Part shown: positions 7,731 to 17,024 of the stretch, piece after piece
Position numbering within the stretch: position 1 is the first letter of the stretch
How the letters are laid out: each line of letters starts with the position of its first letter
NCBI GenBank assembly: GCA_027532555.1
Contig: JAPZTJ010000006.1
Location: 1 to 64,000, forward strand
Reading direction: 5' to 3'
From: Aquidulcibacter sp.
Lineage (GTDB): Bacteria > Pseudomonadota > Alphaproteobacteria > Caulobacterales > Aquidulcibacteraceae
Length of the DNA stretch: 64,000 nt
Position numbers and translations under genes: made by a program
Notes under the pieces: model-generated
Seen by the model: only the letters and a program-made list of their open reading frames with translations
What the model was told of the DNA's origin: nothing
Databases searched by the model: none

Positions 7731-8579
7731 ATGACTCAATCCAAAACTAAGGCTGAAGTCCTAGTACCCTTACGTGGTGACGACACTGACGTAGCGCTCT
7801 TGCAGCAAGGTTTGGCCTTGGCGGAGTTGGTAGATGGTGTGGTCGCGAGCGTTTATGCGCAAATGGATCCAACAGAACTGATGGCTTGGTCAGCAGATGG
7901 GTCCTTTGCCTCCACCTCCGCCAGCCTGATCCAATCCGCGCGTGATGGGAATGAGCAAGCTTGGGCGGACGTCCAGGCCCGGGTGGACGCCTTGGCTAGC
8001 GGTAGAGGCGGGTTGACGGTTGAGAGACTGATCGGTTTGCAAGATCGCCTCTTGGCACGCCGTGCGGCCCTAAGCGACATCGTTATGTTTGGGTGTGAGA
8101 CCGTGCGCGGCAAGACCTCGATCTCGCCAGTTTTTGAAGCCCTTTTGATGGACGCCCACGCGCCTATCTTCATTCCACGGACGCCGATCAGCATGCTCAC
8201 TGGGACAGCTTTGATTGCTTGGGATGGCAGCGTCGAGGCGGGACGCGCCGCAAAAGCCGCTCTGCCGCTTCTGCGCAAGGCTGGCAAAGTTGTGATCATT
8301 CAATCAGTTGGTGCGCTGGAAGATGAAGGTAAGGAGCTGAGCGATCCCGCCCGTCTACAGGATTGGCTTGGTCGGCAAGACATCAAAGCCCACATCGAAA
8401 CGATGGACGCTTCGAAAGACACGGCCTCTGAAATCCTCAAGGCCTGCACCACACATGGTGCCGGGCTCCTGGTCGCCGGGGCCTATGGCCATAGCCGCGC
8501 GCGGGAATTCGTATTCGGTGGCGTCACCCGCACGCTGCTGAAGACGGTCACCACACCTTCCTTGATGCTTTGTCACTAG
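7731..8579 (+). CDS. Universal stress protein (double UspA-type domain)
   Basis: 282 residues, the size of tandem Usp proteins. The C-terminal half is a clear Usp domain: LIAWDGSVEAGRAAKAALP at about 162-180 and GLLVAGAYGHSRAREFVFGG near the end, the nucleotide-binding G-x2-G-x9-G(S/T) pattern with slight variation (GAYGHSRAREFVFGGVT). The N-terminal half lacks that loop and is degenerate. Such proteins are cytoplasmic and aid survival under starvation or low oxygen. ATG has a strong GGAGGAAC ribosome site. A stress-sigma promoter candidate lies directly upstream. Confidence 0.9.
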   Translation: MTQSKTKAEVLVPLRGDDTDVALLQQGLALAELVDGVVASVYAQMDPTELMAWSADGSFASTSASLIQSARDGNEQAWADVQARVDALASGRGGLTVERLIGLQDRLLARRAALSDIVMFGCETVRGKTSISPVFEALLMDAHAPIFIPRTPISMLTGTALIAWDGSVEAGRAAKAALPLLRKAGKVVIIQSVGALEDEGKELSDPARLQDWLGRQDIKAHIETMDASKDTASEILKACTTHGAGLLVAGAYGHSRAREFVFGGVTRTLLKTVTTPSLMLCH

Positions 8580-8612
8580 AGCAACCGAACCACTTTTCTG
8601 AAAGGAACCTCC

Positions 8613-8987
8613 ATGTCTGGTCTCACACGTATGACTTTGCGCCTCGCTCGCAATCCAGAGGCAGGCTACCCCACCGGCGACAATCGACATGGCTATGTGG
8701 TCGTTGCCCCCTTGCGCCAAGATGGACACTTAGACGCAGAAGCGTGGAAAGCCCATCGCGCCCAATGCACGGTCACCCGGTTCTCTCCTAATCCTGAAGA
8801 CAATGCGGATGGTTGGTTGAGCCATCAGGGCGGGCGTTGGCGCGTTCATTATGATGAAAAAGGCGAGGGTCCTGATGATGCGTTCGACCATCTCGCTGAT
8901 CACCGCCTGTTCGTTGGCGATTATATCTCCGTCGTAAGGCGCGGCCAGTCCCTTGTTTATCAAGTCACCCAAGAAGACGACGATTAG
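8613..8987 (+). CDS. Conserved hypothetical protein
   Basis: 124 residues, soluble, acidic at the C-terminus (QEDDD). No domain is recognised with certainty. It begins 33 bases after the universal stress gene and has its own AAAGGAA ribosome site, so it is likely to be co-expressed with it. Tryptophan- and charge-rich stretches such as GWLSHQGGRWRVHYDEKGEG suggest a compact beta-rich fold. The good ribosome site and ordinary coding composition argue that it is a real gene; function unknown. Confidence 0.7.
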   Translation: MSGLTRMTLRLARNPEAGYPTGDNRHGYVVVAPLRQDGHLDAEAWKAHRAQCTVTRFSPNPEDNADGWLSHQGGRWRVHYDEKGEGPDDAFDHLADHRLFVGDYISVVRRGQSLVYQVTQEDDD

Positions 8988-9050
8988 ATTTAGGCATGCT
9001 CCCCGTTTTGACCACTGGTCAGGCCGGGGAAACCCTGCTTAGATTTGGCT

Positions 9051-10232
9051 ATGCCTGACTCACTCGATTTCGACTCACTCCGCCCCAAATCCCCGTTTAT
9101 GGGCGAAAGCCATAATTTGTGGCGTACGCAATTGCGTCGCTTCATCGAACGGGAGATCATGCCCTATGTCGACCAATGGGATGAGGCGGGGGCCATACCG
9201 CGCGACCTGTTTTTGCGCGCTGGCGCTTTTGGTCTGTTGGGCGCGGGCTATCCGGTGGAATATGGCGGCACTGGACGTGGCCCCGACTATGACTGGCATC
9301 ATGGCATCGTCACTAGCGAAGAGTTGGGACGTATTGGTGCTGGCGGTATCACTGCCGCCCTAATGATTCACGGTATTGGCCTGCCCCCAGTTCTAGCTGC
9401 GGGCAGTGATGCGATGAAGACGAGCCTTGCCCCTGAGGTCTTGGCAGGTCGCCAGCAAATCAGTTTGGCTATCACCGAGCCCGACGCAGGCTCTGACGTC
9501 GCTAATTTGCAGACCCGCGCGGTCAGGGATGGCGATGTGTTCAGGGTTAATGGCTCAAAGCTTTACATTACGGGCGGATGTACCTCCCATTGGCTCACGA
9601 CAGCCGTGCGGACAGGCGGGCCGGGCGCAGGCGGAATCAGCCTGTTGCTTATTGATGCCAATGCCAAAGGTGTCACCCGAAATCTGTTGAAAAAGCAGGG
9701 CTGGTGGGCTTCTGATACGGCGGAGATCTTCTTCGAAGATGTTCAGGTGCCAGCCAAAAATCTGATCGGGCCGGAAAATGGTGGCTTCTATGGCATCATG
9801 GCCAATTTCAATGGTGAGCGATTGGGCATGGCATCGGGTGCTTTAAGTGCTGCCCGCGCCTGCGTCGAAGATGCCGTCATTTGGGCCCGCCAGCGCAAGA
9901 CTTTCGGCAAGCGCTTGGCCGATCACCAAGTTGTACGGCACAAAGTGGCGCAAATGGTGCAAAAGATCGCGACCTCAACGGCTTGGCTTGATCAGTGCGC
10001 ATGGCGCGTCGCCCAAGGCGAGACACCGGTGGCCGATCTTTGCTTGTTAAAAGTCCAAGCAACCGAGACGTTGGAATTTTGTGCGCGCGAAGCCAGTCAA
10101 ATTCTGGGTGGGGCCAGCTATATGCGTGGCTCGCGGATCGAACGCATTTACCGAGAAGTGCGGGTGAATGCGATTGGCGGGGGTTCTGAAGAGATCATGC
10201 GCGATTTGGCTGCGCGGCAGCTTGGGCTGTAA
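9051..10232 (+). CDS. Acyl-CoA dehydrogenase
   Basis: 393 residues from ATG 9051 (a TTG two codons upstream is in frame but less likely). FAD-dependent alpha,beta-dehydrogenation of an acyl-CoA thioester. Visible signatures are SLAITEPDAGSDVANLQT (the usual AxTEPxAGSD flavin-contact segment), RKTFGKRLADHQVVRHK and a C-terminal REVRVNAIGGGSEEIMRDL. The last replaces the YEGT glutamate of short-chain enzymes with a GGxSEEIM form, as in long-chain and isovaleryl types whose catalytic Glu lies elsewhere. Chain-length preference is not readable. No electron-transfer flavoprotein gene is next to it. Confidence 0.9.
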   Translation: MPDSLDFDSLRPKSPFMGESHNLWRTQLRRFIEREIMPYVDQWDEAGAIPRDLFLRAGAFGLLGAGYPVEYGGTGRGPDYDWHHGIVTSEELGRIGAGGITAALMIHGIGLPPVLAAGSDAMKTSLAPEVLAGRQQISLAITEPDAGSDVANLQTRAVRDGDVFRVNGSKLYITGGCTSHWLTTAVRTGGPGAGGISLLLIDANAKGVTRNLLKKQGWWASDTAEIFFEDVQVPAKNLIGPENGGFYGIMANFNGERLGMASGALSAARACVEDAVIWARQRKTFGKRLADHQVVRHKVAQMVQKIATSTAWLDQCAWRVAQGETPVADLCLLKVQATETLEFCAREASQILGGASYMRGSRIERIYREVRVNAIGGGSEEIMRDLAARQLGL

Positions 10233-10263
10233 CCAGATATGAACAGCCTGCGCCTTGTTGCTT

Positions 10264-10827
10264 ATGATCCCTTCTGATTATCTCATCTATCTAAGTTCCT
10301 TTATTGCGCCTTTTGTTCAGGAGGATGCAGCGGTTATTGGCGCTGTGACTGCCTTTGCCCATCCCGGTATGGACCAAATTGCTGATGGAGTCTTGATTGT
10401 GAGCGCCATGTTGGTGGGCCTGATAATCAGCGACTTGTGGAAATATTGGCTCGGTTGGGCAGGGCGCACGCAAGCTTGGGCGCATCGATTTTCAGAAAAG
10501 CCCGGTGTCGCGCATGTCCGTGCCAAGATCGTTGCAAATCCCGGAAAGACGCTGCTGATCGCGCGCTTTGTGCCCGGGACACGGATCCCGGCCTACATTG
10601 CGGCAGGATTTTTTGGGGTTCCCTTTTGGCTCTTTGCTACTTGGATTGTGATCTCTGCTTTGGCCTATACCTTTGTCGCCTGGGCGTTGATCGTTAGTGT
10701 CGGCACCGTCGCGGGCGTGAAGGGGCAGCTCTATCTGGCCATTGGACTAATTTCGGCCATCCTAGTTTTCGTCACGTTTAAGATGATTTCGGCGCGGCCT
10801 AAACGACCAGCCCGCGCGGACCTGTGA
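10264..10827 (+). CDS. DedA/SNARE-associated family membrane protein
   Basis: 187 residues from ATG 10264; two TTG codons just upstream are alternative starts and no good ribosome site is seen. The hallmark is ARFVPGTRIPAYIAAGFFG, the conserved Arg/Gly/Pro segment of DedA proteins, flanked by hydrophobic spans at about 30-55, 105-155 and 160-182. DedA members sit in the inner membrane and several act in phospholipid or undecaprenyl-phosphate flipping. Its last 29 bases overlap the end of the convergent gene at 10799. Confidence 0.8.
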   Translation: MIPSDYLIYLSSFIAPFVQEDAAVIGAVTAFAHPGMDQIADGVLIVSAMLVGLIISDLWKYWLGWAGRTQAWAHRFSEKPGVAHVRAKIVANPGKTLLIARFVPGTRIPAYIAAGFFGVPFWLFATWIVISALAYTFVAWALIVSVGTVAGVKGQLYLAIGLISAILVFVTFKMISARPKRPARADL

Positions 10828-11362
10828 TTGGAGAGCCCAAAAACACTTCAAACGCTTGTCGGATCTCGCGCGGCCTATCGGTGAGACCAGACAAAAGGAT
10901 CGTTAAGTGGTTGTTGCCGACTTTCCGCCAGTTCCGGGCTTGTAAACGCCGCCAAGGCGAACCCGCGTCGGGGCGCACAATTGCCAGATCAAAGGTCGCA
11001 ATTAGCTCAATCTCCAGTAAAGCCACCACGCGGGTTTTGGCGTTCTGATTGATCTGCCGCTCGTTGTAACTGACCTTACCAATCGCCTCCCACGGGATTA
11101 AGCCTAATCCATCGAGCCGAAAGCCCTCATTCCTCAAATCAATGGCTGATTTGCGTGGCCACAAAGCGGGGGCAAAGTGAAAGACCAAGGCCGCTATACA
11201 GAGAAGCGGTACAAGTGGAATCGTTCTGAGGAAGGTGAGGCTAACAAGCCCGACCAATCCAAACAGACCAATCCCGGCAAGCACAAAGGCGCGGGCTGGC
11301 CGGGAATCAAATTTAGTAATGAACACGCGTCCTAAAAGGTCTGGTCGATCAGATGGCCCCAT
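10799..11362 (-). CDS. Hypothetical membrane protein with PH-like domain
   Basis: 187 residues from ATG 11362, which lies five bases after the aroC stop; the open frame continues further upstream inside aroC but has no convincing start. Two membrane spans lie at about 27-65 (FVLAGIGLFGLVGLVSLTFL, then a VPLLCIAALVFHFAPAL stretch), followed by a soluble region containing GLGLIPWEAIGKVSY. Such a segment after two helices resembles bacterial PH-type membrane proteins. The family is not firmly identified and the function is unknown. Probably co-transcribed with aroC. Confidence 0.6.
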   Translation of the reverse strand: MGPSDRPDLLGRVFITKFDSRPARAFVLAGIGLFGLVGLVSLTFLRTIPLVPLLCIAALVFHFAPALWPRKSAIDLRNEGFRLDGLGLIPWEAIGKVSYNERQINQNAKTRVVALLEIELIATFDLAIVRPDAGSPWRRLQARNWRKVGNNHLTILLSGLTDRPREIRQAFEVFLGSPITGPRGLVV

Positions 11363-11367
11363 CTGCT

Positions 11368-12462
11368 TTAACCACCCTTTTGACCGCGATGGCGGAGCAT
11401 ATGGTCTGCCAAAACGCATGCCATCATCGCTTCTCCAACTGGGGCGGCCCGGATGCCCACGCAAGGGTCATGACGGCCAATTGTCCGAAGCGAAACTTCC
11501 TCAAGATCGCGGTTCAAGCTATTGACTTCATTTAGGATAGAGGAGGTAGGCTTGATTGCAAAACGGGCTACGATGTCCTGACCCGTGCTAATGCCACCTA
11601 AGATTCCGCCATTATTGTTCGAGGTGAAGGCGACCTCTCCATTGGGGCCACGGCGCATTTCATCGGCATTGGTCTCGCCGTTCAACATTGCGGCTTCAAA
11701 GCCTGCACCAATTTCGACGCCTTTGACCGCATTGATTGACATGAGGGCAGCAGCCAGATCGCTATCGAGCTTGCCGTAAATCGGCGCACCCCAGCCTGCA
11801 GGCACGCCTGAGGCGACGACTTCGAGGATAGCCCCGGTAGACGAGCCCGCTTTGCGGACTTCATCGAGATAAGCCTCCCAAACAGGAACGATTGCTTCAT
11901 CCGGTGCAAAGAAGGGGTTCTCTCGTGTCTGCGCCCAGTCCCAATTGGCGCGGTCAATTTTGTGCGGGCCGATTTGGATCAACGCGCATTGGATCGTGAT
12001 CTCTGGCCCTAAAACTTTTTTTGCGACAGCGCCTGCAGCGACCCGCGCAGCGGTCTCGCGCGCGCTGGACCTGCCACCCCCTCGATAATCGCGCACGCCA
12101 TATTTCACGTCATAGGTATAGTCGGCGTGCCCGGGCCGCCATTTGTCGCGGATGTCGGAATAGTCCTTGCTGCGCTGATCGGTGTTTTCGATCATTAAGC
12201 TGATGGGGGTCCCCGTCGTCACCAGCCCACCCGTGCGATCATCTTCAAAGGTGCCAGAGAGAATGCGCACTTCATCGGCTTCGCGTCTTTGGGTGACAAA
12301 GCGGCTGGTGCCGGGCTTGCGACGATCCAGATCGCCTTGAATATCTTCTGTCGTGAGAGGAATACCGGCCGGACAGCCATCAATCACGCAGCCAAGCGCC
12401 GGCCCATGGCTTTCGCCCCAAGTGGTAACACGGAAGAGATGGCCAAAGCTATTGTGTGACAT
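11368..12462 (-). CDS. aroC: Chorismate synthase
   Basis: 364 residues, full length. It converts 5-enolpyruvylshikimate-3-phosphate to chorismate with reduced FMN, the last common step to the aromatic amino acids. Signatures: [19 protein letters not shown] at the N-terminus, [20 protein letters not shown] at about 130-150, and the C-terminal [19 protein letters not shown]. The ATG is preceded by a short leader of 38 bases after the kinase-Usp gene start region on the same strand side. Cytoplasmic homotetramer in known cases. Confidence 0.97.
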   Translation of the reverse strand: MSHNSFGHLFRVTTWGESHGPALGCVIDGCPAGIPLTTEDIQGDLDRRKPGTSRFVTQRREADEVRILSGTFEDDRTGGLVTTGTPISLMIENTDQRSKDYSDIRDKWRPGHADYTYDVKYGVRDYRGGGRSSARETAARVAAGAVAKKVLGPEITIQCALIQIGPHKIDRANWDWAQTRENPFFAPDEAIVPVWEAYLDEVRKAGSSTGAILEVVASGVPAGWGAPIYGKLDSDLAAALMSINAVKGVEIGAGFEAAMLNGETNADEMRRGPNGEVAFTSNNNGGILGGISTGQDIVARFAIKPTSSILNEVNSLNRDLEEVSLRTIGRHDPCVGIRAAPVGEAMMACVLADHMLRHRGQKGG

Positions 12463-12500
12463 GGCGTTTTCATAACCTGCTTAGGTACAAATTGCGAAGC

Positions 12501-13937
12501 CTATGAATGCTTTTCCTCAGAGGGCATATCCGCAGTAGGCCACTCCCGACGCCGCACCACCGTGACGGTGCACGGGGCGTGGGCAGAAACTTGGGCTGAA
12601 ACCGCCCCTAGTAAATTCCGAACCGCGCTCTCAGCGCGTGCGCCCATGATGATGTGGTCGACATGATTGGCGCGCGCATAGTCCAAAATAGCCTCTGCTG
12701 TATTGAGAGCTTCGGGTACGTGGTACGAGATGGCTTGTTCGCCCAGACCTAAGGGCTTGGCCCATTGCTTCAAGGCAACCATGCGCGCCACATGCCGATT
12801 GGGCGACGTGACGACCGGACTTTGGTCCAACGCAGCGACACTATTATTCAAAACCGTCATCACCACAGCCCGCGCCTGCGGCGTGGCCGCCAAAGTGCTT
12901 TGCAATTTGTCGCGTAAGGCTCGGCCCAGCGGGCCGTTGATCGTGGTTGGGTCCAGCGCCACCAGAATGATGGGTGCAGCAGCAAATTTGCTTTGGCTTG
13001 CCAGCTTTCGCGCTGGGGCATAGGTCTCGCGGTTGTGTTTGCGCCGAAATGCCGTCAGCCAGGAATCCTGCCGCAAGCGCTGACCGCGAGGGGTTAGCAC
13101 AATCTGATCGGGGTTCTTCAAATCAAAGGCGACTTGAGCGGCCGTCGGGTAGCGCTTTTCTGGATTGGGCTCGAGACAACGCAGAATGACTTCTTGCAGC
13201 CAAGCTGGAATATCCTCTCGCCAGCGGCGTGGCGGGATCGGGTCGCGCCACAAGCGCTCCTTTAGGCCTTTGAGGCTGACCGGATCGCCAAACGGGCGAA
13301 CAGCTGTTGCAAAGAAGTAGAGGAGTACCCCCAACGCGAACACGTCTGAACGACGGTAATTGCGCACGCCCAAAACTTGCTCTGGGGCCATATAGGGGGC
13401 GGTACCGTAAGGGAGGCGGAATTGCTCGGCCATCAGGTCTGGCAAATCGGTGTGGTGTGAAAGACCATAGTCGATCAGAACAGCTTCACCACTGGCACGA
13501 AACAGGACATTTGAGGGCTTAAGGTCTAGATGGATGACGTTTTGGCGGTGCAGGGAGTCGAGGGCTGTGGCCAAGGCGATGCCAATGCGGGCAACTTCGG
13601 CAGCCGGCAAGGGCAATTCTTTCAGCTTCGGCAGCAGGGTCTCGCCCGCAATCTCCTCTACCACGATAAAGGGCTGCTTGGAAAAATCCCCAACGCCAAA
13701 CGTCTTGGGCACATGCGGGCCTGACAAGCGCGGCAGGATCATTTGCTCCATCTCAAAGCTAACAATGGCCGCAGGGTCTTCACCATCGGCGAGCCGCGGC
13801 ACTTTCATCAAAAGCGGGAAGGGGATTTCAGGATGGGTGCAGCGCCAAAGCACCGCCATGCCGCCCCGATGCACAATTTCACCGATGCCAAAACCGTCAA
13901 TTACCATGCCGGTTTCGATCAGGTGTGACGCACCCAT
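12501..13937 (-). CDS. Serine/threonine protein kinase fused to a universal stress domain
   Basis: 478 residues. Residues 15-275 form a Hanks-type kinase: nucleotide Lys in LLMKVP (K45), catalytic loop HLDLKPSN (D138) where the usual HRD arginine is Leu, the metal-binding motif as DYG (156-158) instead of DFG, and APE at 184-186. After a linker rich in Arg/Lys, residues about 320-465 form a UspA domain ending in HIIMGARAESAVRNLLGAV. No membrane segment is seen, unlike PknB-type receptors. The design couples phosphorylation to a nucleotide-binding stress domain; the substrate is unknown. The metallophosphoesterase precedes it by three bases, so they share an operon. Confidence 0.9.
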   Translation of the reverse strand: MGASHLIETGMVIDGFGIGEIVHRGGMAVLWRCTHPEIPFPLLMKVPRLADGEDPAAIVSFEMEQMILPRLSGPHVPKTFGVGDFSKQPFIVVEEIAGETLLPKLKELPLPAAEVARIGIALATALDSLHRQNVIHLDLKPSNVLFRASGEAVLIDYGLSHHTDLPDLMAEQFRLPYGTAPYMAPEQVLGVRNYRRSDVFALGVLLYFFATAVRPFGDPVSLKGLKERLWRDPIPPRRWREDIPAWLQEVILRCLEPNPEKRYPTAAQVAFDLKNPDQIVLTPRGQRLRQDSWLTAFRRKHNRETYAPARKLASQSKFAAAPIILVALDPTTINGPLGRALRDKLQSTLAATPQARAVVMTVLNNSVAALDQSPVVTSPNRHVARMVALKQWAKPLGLGEQAISYHVPEALNTAEAILDYARANHVDHIIMGARAESAVRNLLGAVSAQVSAHAPCTVTVVRRREWPTADMPSEEKHS

Positions 13938-13940
13938 GAC

Positions 13941-14684
13941 TTAGCGTCCCACATGCAGGCGGTCAGCCAATCGGCCGGGTAAGCCTGCGGCCCGAATAGA
14001 AGCAGCGGCCCCATCGATATCATACGGCAGCCGCCGAAACTCAAGCTGACGGCTGACTGGGTCATAGAGCCCATAACCCGCAAGCGGATTGCCGTCTCGC
14101 GGCTGGCCGACACTTGGCAAAACCACATGCCAGCGCCGAGAACTTAGGAGGGGGACTTTCGCCTCATCGCCGGGCACAAACCGCGAGATCGACCCATCAC
14201 TGGCTTGGCCATAGATCGCTGGTTGATGCACATGGCCGCAGATGACGATGCGGCTTTGAGTCCCTTCAAGCGACAATTGCGCGCTCGCACAATCGGTGAC
14301 ATAGCGCCATTTTTCAGGCGCTGAGGCATCGGCGTGCACGTAGAGACGATCCTCGTCTTCAACCAGCATCGGCAGGGCGTCGAGAAACGCTTGCTGATCT
14401 CGCGATAGCTGGCTGCGAGTCCAATTAGCAGCACTCGCGGCTGTTTCATTCATTTCGCGATCAAAGTCGCTAGCCATGTCATCGTGATTGCCTTTGACCG
14501 CAACGGCACCGTCCGAGACCAAGGCCTCGATCTTCGCCAGCACTTTGCCTGGGTCTCCGCCATAGCCAACAAAGTCACCCAGAAATACATGGCGGGTGAC
14601 GCCGTGCGCTTCGGCATCTTCCAAACACGCTTCAAGCGCTTGGATATTTGAATGAATATCGCCGAACAAAGCGATCACGCGCAT
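13941..14684 (-). CDS. Metallophosphoesterase (calcineurin-like)
   Basis: 247 residues from ATG 14684; the reading frame extends 34 codons upstream, but that part includes the transcription terminator of the neighbouring gene and is not coding. The dimetal motifs are complete: GDIHSN (D9, H11), GDFVGYG (D37), GNHDD (N66, H67) and CGHVHQP near residue 163. The ordering fits the ApaH/PrpE/YfcE superfamily, enzymes that hydrolyse phosphomonoesters, phosphodiesters or phosphoproteins. It lies three bases upstream of a protein kinase, so it could reverse the action of that kinase; this is inference from context only. Confidence 0.85.
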   Translation of the reverse strand: MRVIALFGDIHSNIQALEACLEDAEAHGVTRHVFLGDFVGYGGDPGKVLAKIEALVSDGAVAVKGNHDDMASDFDREMNETAASAANWTRSQLSRDQQAFLDALPMLVEDEDRLYVHADASAPEKWRYVTDCASAQLSLEGTQSRIVICGHVHQPAIYGQASDGSISRFVPGDEAKVPLLSSRRWHVVLPSVGQPRDGNPLAGYGLYDPVSRQLEFRRLPYDIDGAAASIRAAGLPGRLADRLHVGR

Positions 14685-14747
14685 CCCCCCATGCAAGGAA
14701 GCACTATAGCGGAGGATGACCAACAAGTCGCCACTGTCGCACTGTAC

Positions 14748-14782
14748 AAAAAACGGGCCCGACAGGTATCTGTCAGGCCCGC
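14748..14782 (-). terminator. Rho-independent terminator of the TonB-dependent receptor gene
   Basis: On the minus strand GCGGGCCTGACAG, a short loop, then CTGTCGGGCCCG followed by TTTTTT. It lies about 30 bases after the receptor stop codon and is one of the clearest terminators in the window. Confidence 0.9.
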
Positions 14783-14813
14783 TCATTTAGCTTAGCTCGA
14801 TCGAGCTTATGGT

Positions 14814-17024
14814 TTAGAAGTTGACTTTCGCTTCGACGCCCCAGATGCGTGGCGCATTGGTGAAGCCGGTCAAGTTGTTGAAGTCGATACCACCGACCAA
14901 ACGCTCTTCATTGGTGATGTTACGGCCGTAAGCAGCGATCTCATACTTGTTGTCGAACAAGGTGACACCGGTGCGCAGACCACCTTCCCAATAGCCGTCT
15001 TCAGAGAATTCGATCGACTTATAGAGGGTGAAATAGGTCTCACCCTTATAGGCCCAATCGGTCAAAGCAAAGAACTCATGGCCATTGCCGAATGGCTTAG
15101 AGTATTTGGCCGAAACGTTGGCAATCCACTCTGGCGCGTTCGGGAAGGCGTTGCCATCGATCTTAGCATTGCCGCCGACCAAGGGGTTTTGGATGGTGCA
15201 AGGCGCACCGCAAGCACCCACAGTCAGGTTAGGGTCGTTGATTTCGGTCTTGTTGTACGACAGCGAACCAGCAAACGACAAGTTCTGTGTTGGCAACCAT
15301 TGGAGTTCGGCTTCAAAGCCAGATGCTTTGCCTTCTTTAGCGTTCAACAATTGGTTGAAGTTGCCAGCGCCGCCGATGGCGGTGAATTGCTGGTCTTCAA
15401 TGTTCATGGTGAAGACGTTGAAGTCTGCCCGGATCGTGCGGTCGAGCGCAAACGCTTTCACGCCTGCTTCAAACGAGGTCACAAATTCCGATTTGGCTGT
15501 GGTGACAGCAGTACCGAACAAGATGCGGCCCTGGATGGAAGGAGCGCGATAGCCGCGTGCGGCGCGTGCATAGACATTGACGGTTTCGGTGGCTTCATAG
15601 GTCGCCGACAAGTCCCAAGAAACGGCTTCATCGGAAACACTTTTGCGAACTGGGGCAATCTTGGCGATGCCGCCACGGGCAACCAAGTCCTTGCTGTCAT
15701 CGGAATAGCGAAGGCCAGCCGTCAAGGCCAAGCGGTCGCTTGGCTTATAGGTCAGAGAGCCGAACAGCGCCCAAGAATCGGTGTCTTGGGTTTGGCGTGC
15801 ATCGGTGAAGATACCGGTTGGCGAGAAGAAGCCGAGCGAGAAGATCGACAGCTCTTCTTGGAACACATAGGCGCCAACTTGCCAGCTGAGTGCGCCATCG
15901 CCATTGCTGGAAAGACGCAATTCTTGCGTGACCTGCTTGTGATCATCGATGCCATCAGCGGTATCTGAGCTAAATGGGATGAAGCCTGGGCCAACGCCAG
16001 CCACGCCGCCATCGATGTCGCCACGGCCGTAGAAGCTCAAGGTTTCATAGCCAGTGACCGACGTGAGGGTGACATTGCCGAAGTCATAAGCGATACGGGC
16101 GGTGAGGCCCTTTGACTCAAGCTCTTGGTTGTTGCCTTCACCTTGGTCGTAGCTGACGCGGTCAGCAACGTAATTGCTGTTCAGGCCGCGCTTGCCCTTG
16201 GTGATGACGTTGGCGCGGAAAATTTGCGACGTGCCTTCAAGCTTGCGGGCGTGTGCGTTCAGCAAGATGTCGAGTTGGTCACTAGGCTGGATGCGCAATT
16301 GCGCGCGGATTGCGCGGTCGTCAAAGCCACCGAGGTTCTTTTCAGCCAATGGGCCTGTGTTAGTGATCCAGTCGTCTTGACCCGTCAACAAGGCAGAAAC
16401 CCGGAACGAAACCGTGTCGCTGATCGCACCACCCAAAGCACCTTCCGCGTCACGACCGCCGAACGAGCGGAAGCCGCCCTTGAAATAGCCGCCAGCTTTG
16501 CCGTTTGGCTTAACGCTGTCGAACTTGACGATACCTGCTGGCGTGTTGCGGCCGAACAAAGTGCCTTGTGGCCCGCGCAGCACTTCGATGCGCTCTACGT
16601 CGAAAACAGGGAAGCCTTTGAGCACTGGGTTTTCGAACACTACTTCGTCATAAATCAGAGAAACAGGCTGGGAGGCGTTCAAGTCGAAGTCAGAGTTACC
16701 CAAGCCGCGCAGATAAAAGCGTGGGAAGGTACGGCCGAACGAGCTTTCAACAACCAGAGAGGGGACGCGGCCAGAGAAGGCATTCATGTCGGCGCCGCCA
16801 GAGGTCAATGTCGTCAAGGCATCGCCGCGCACCGTGGTCAGCGAGGCTGGCACATCTTGGCTGCTTTCTTCGCGCTTACGAGCCGTAACGATGACGGTCT
16901 CAATGCCGGTTGGCTCTTCTGCCGCTGCTGCGGTTTGGGCCGCTGCGAAACCCGGTGCGAATGCAAGGGCGCTGAAAGCGACGGCGCTAACCGAGGCCAT
17001 TGCGAGGTGACGTTTAGAAATCAT
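14814..17024 (-). CDS. TonB-dependent outer-membrane receptor
   Basis: 736 residues. A signal peptide of about 30 residues ends in FAAAQTA. Next come the TonB box-like GIETVIVTARKREE and a plug domain with FYLRGLGNSDFD and the strongly conserved VERIEVLRGPQGTLFGRN at about 144-162. The remainder is a 22-strand barrel region rich in aromatic residues, ending in the terminal Phe expected for outer-membrane insertion (EAKVNF). The ligand (iron chelate, sugar, vitamin) cannot be read from the sequence, and no TonB/ExbBD, regulator or catabolic gene is adjacent. It is a single-gene unit with its own terminator. Confidence 0.93.
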   Translation of the reverse strand: MISKRHLAMASVSAVAFSALAFAPGFAAAQTAAAAEEPTGIETVIVTARKREESSQDVPASLTTVRGDALTTLTSGGADMNAFSGRVPSLVVESSFGRTFPRFYLRGLGNSDFDLNASQPVSLIYDEVVFENPVLKGFPVFDVERIEVLRGPQGTLFGRNTPAGIVKFDSVKPNGKAGGYFKGGFRSFGGRDAEGALGGAISDTVSFRVSALLTGQDDWITNTGPLAEKNLGGFDDRAIRAQLRIQPSDQLDILLNAHARKLEGTSQIFRANVITKGKRGLNSNYVADRVSYDQGEGNNQELESKGLTARIAYDFGNVTLTSVTGYETLSFYGRGDIDGGVAGVGPGFIPFSSDTADGIDDHKQVTQELRLSSNGDGALSWQVGAYVFQEELSIFSLGFFSPTGIFTDARQTQDTDSWALFGSLTYKPSDRLALTAGLRYSDDSKDLVARGGIAKIAPVRKSVSDEAVSWDLSATYEATETVNVYARAARGYRAPSIQGRILFGTAVTTAKSEFVTSFEAGVKAFALDRTIRADFNVFTMNIEDQQFTAIGGAGNFNQLLNAKEGKASGFEAELQWLPTQNLSFAGSLSYNKTEINDPNLTVGACGAPCTIQNPLVGGNAKIDGNAFPNAPEWIANVSAKYSKPFGNGHEFFALTDWAYKGETYFTLYKSIEFSEDGYWEGGLRTGVTLFDNKYEIAAYGRNITNEERLVGGIDFNNLTGFTNAPRIWGVEAKVNF

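Noticed and set aside
10141-10232. Loss of the catalytic Glu in the acyl-CoA dehydrogenase (GGxSEE instead of YEGT)
   Set aside because: Long-chain and isovaleryl types also have GGTxEI here and use a Glu elsewhere, so inactivity is not implied.
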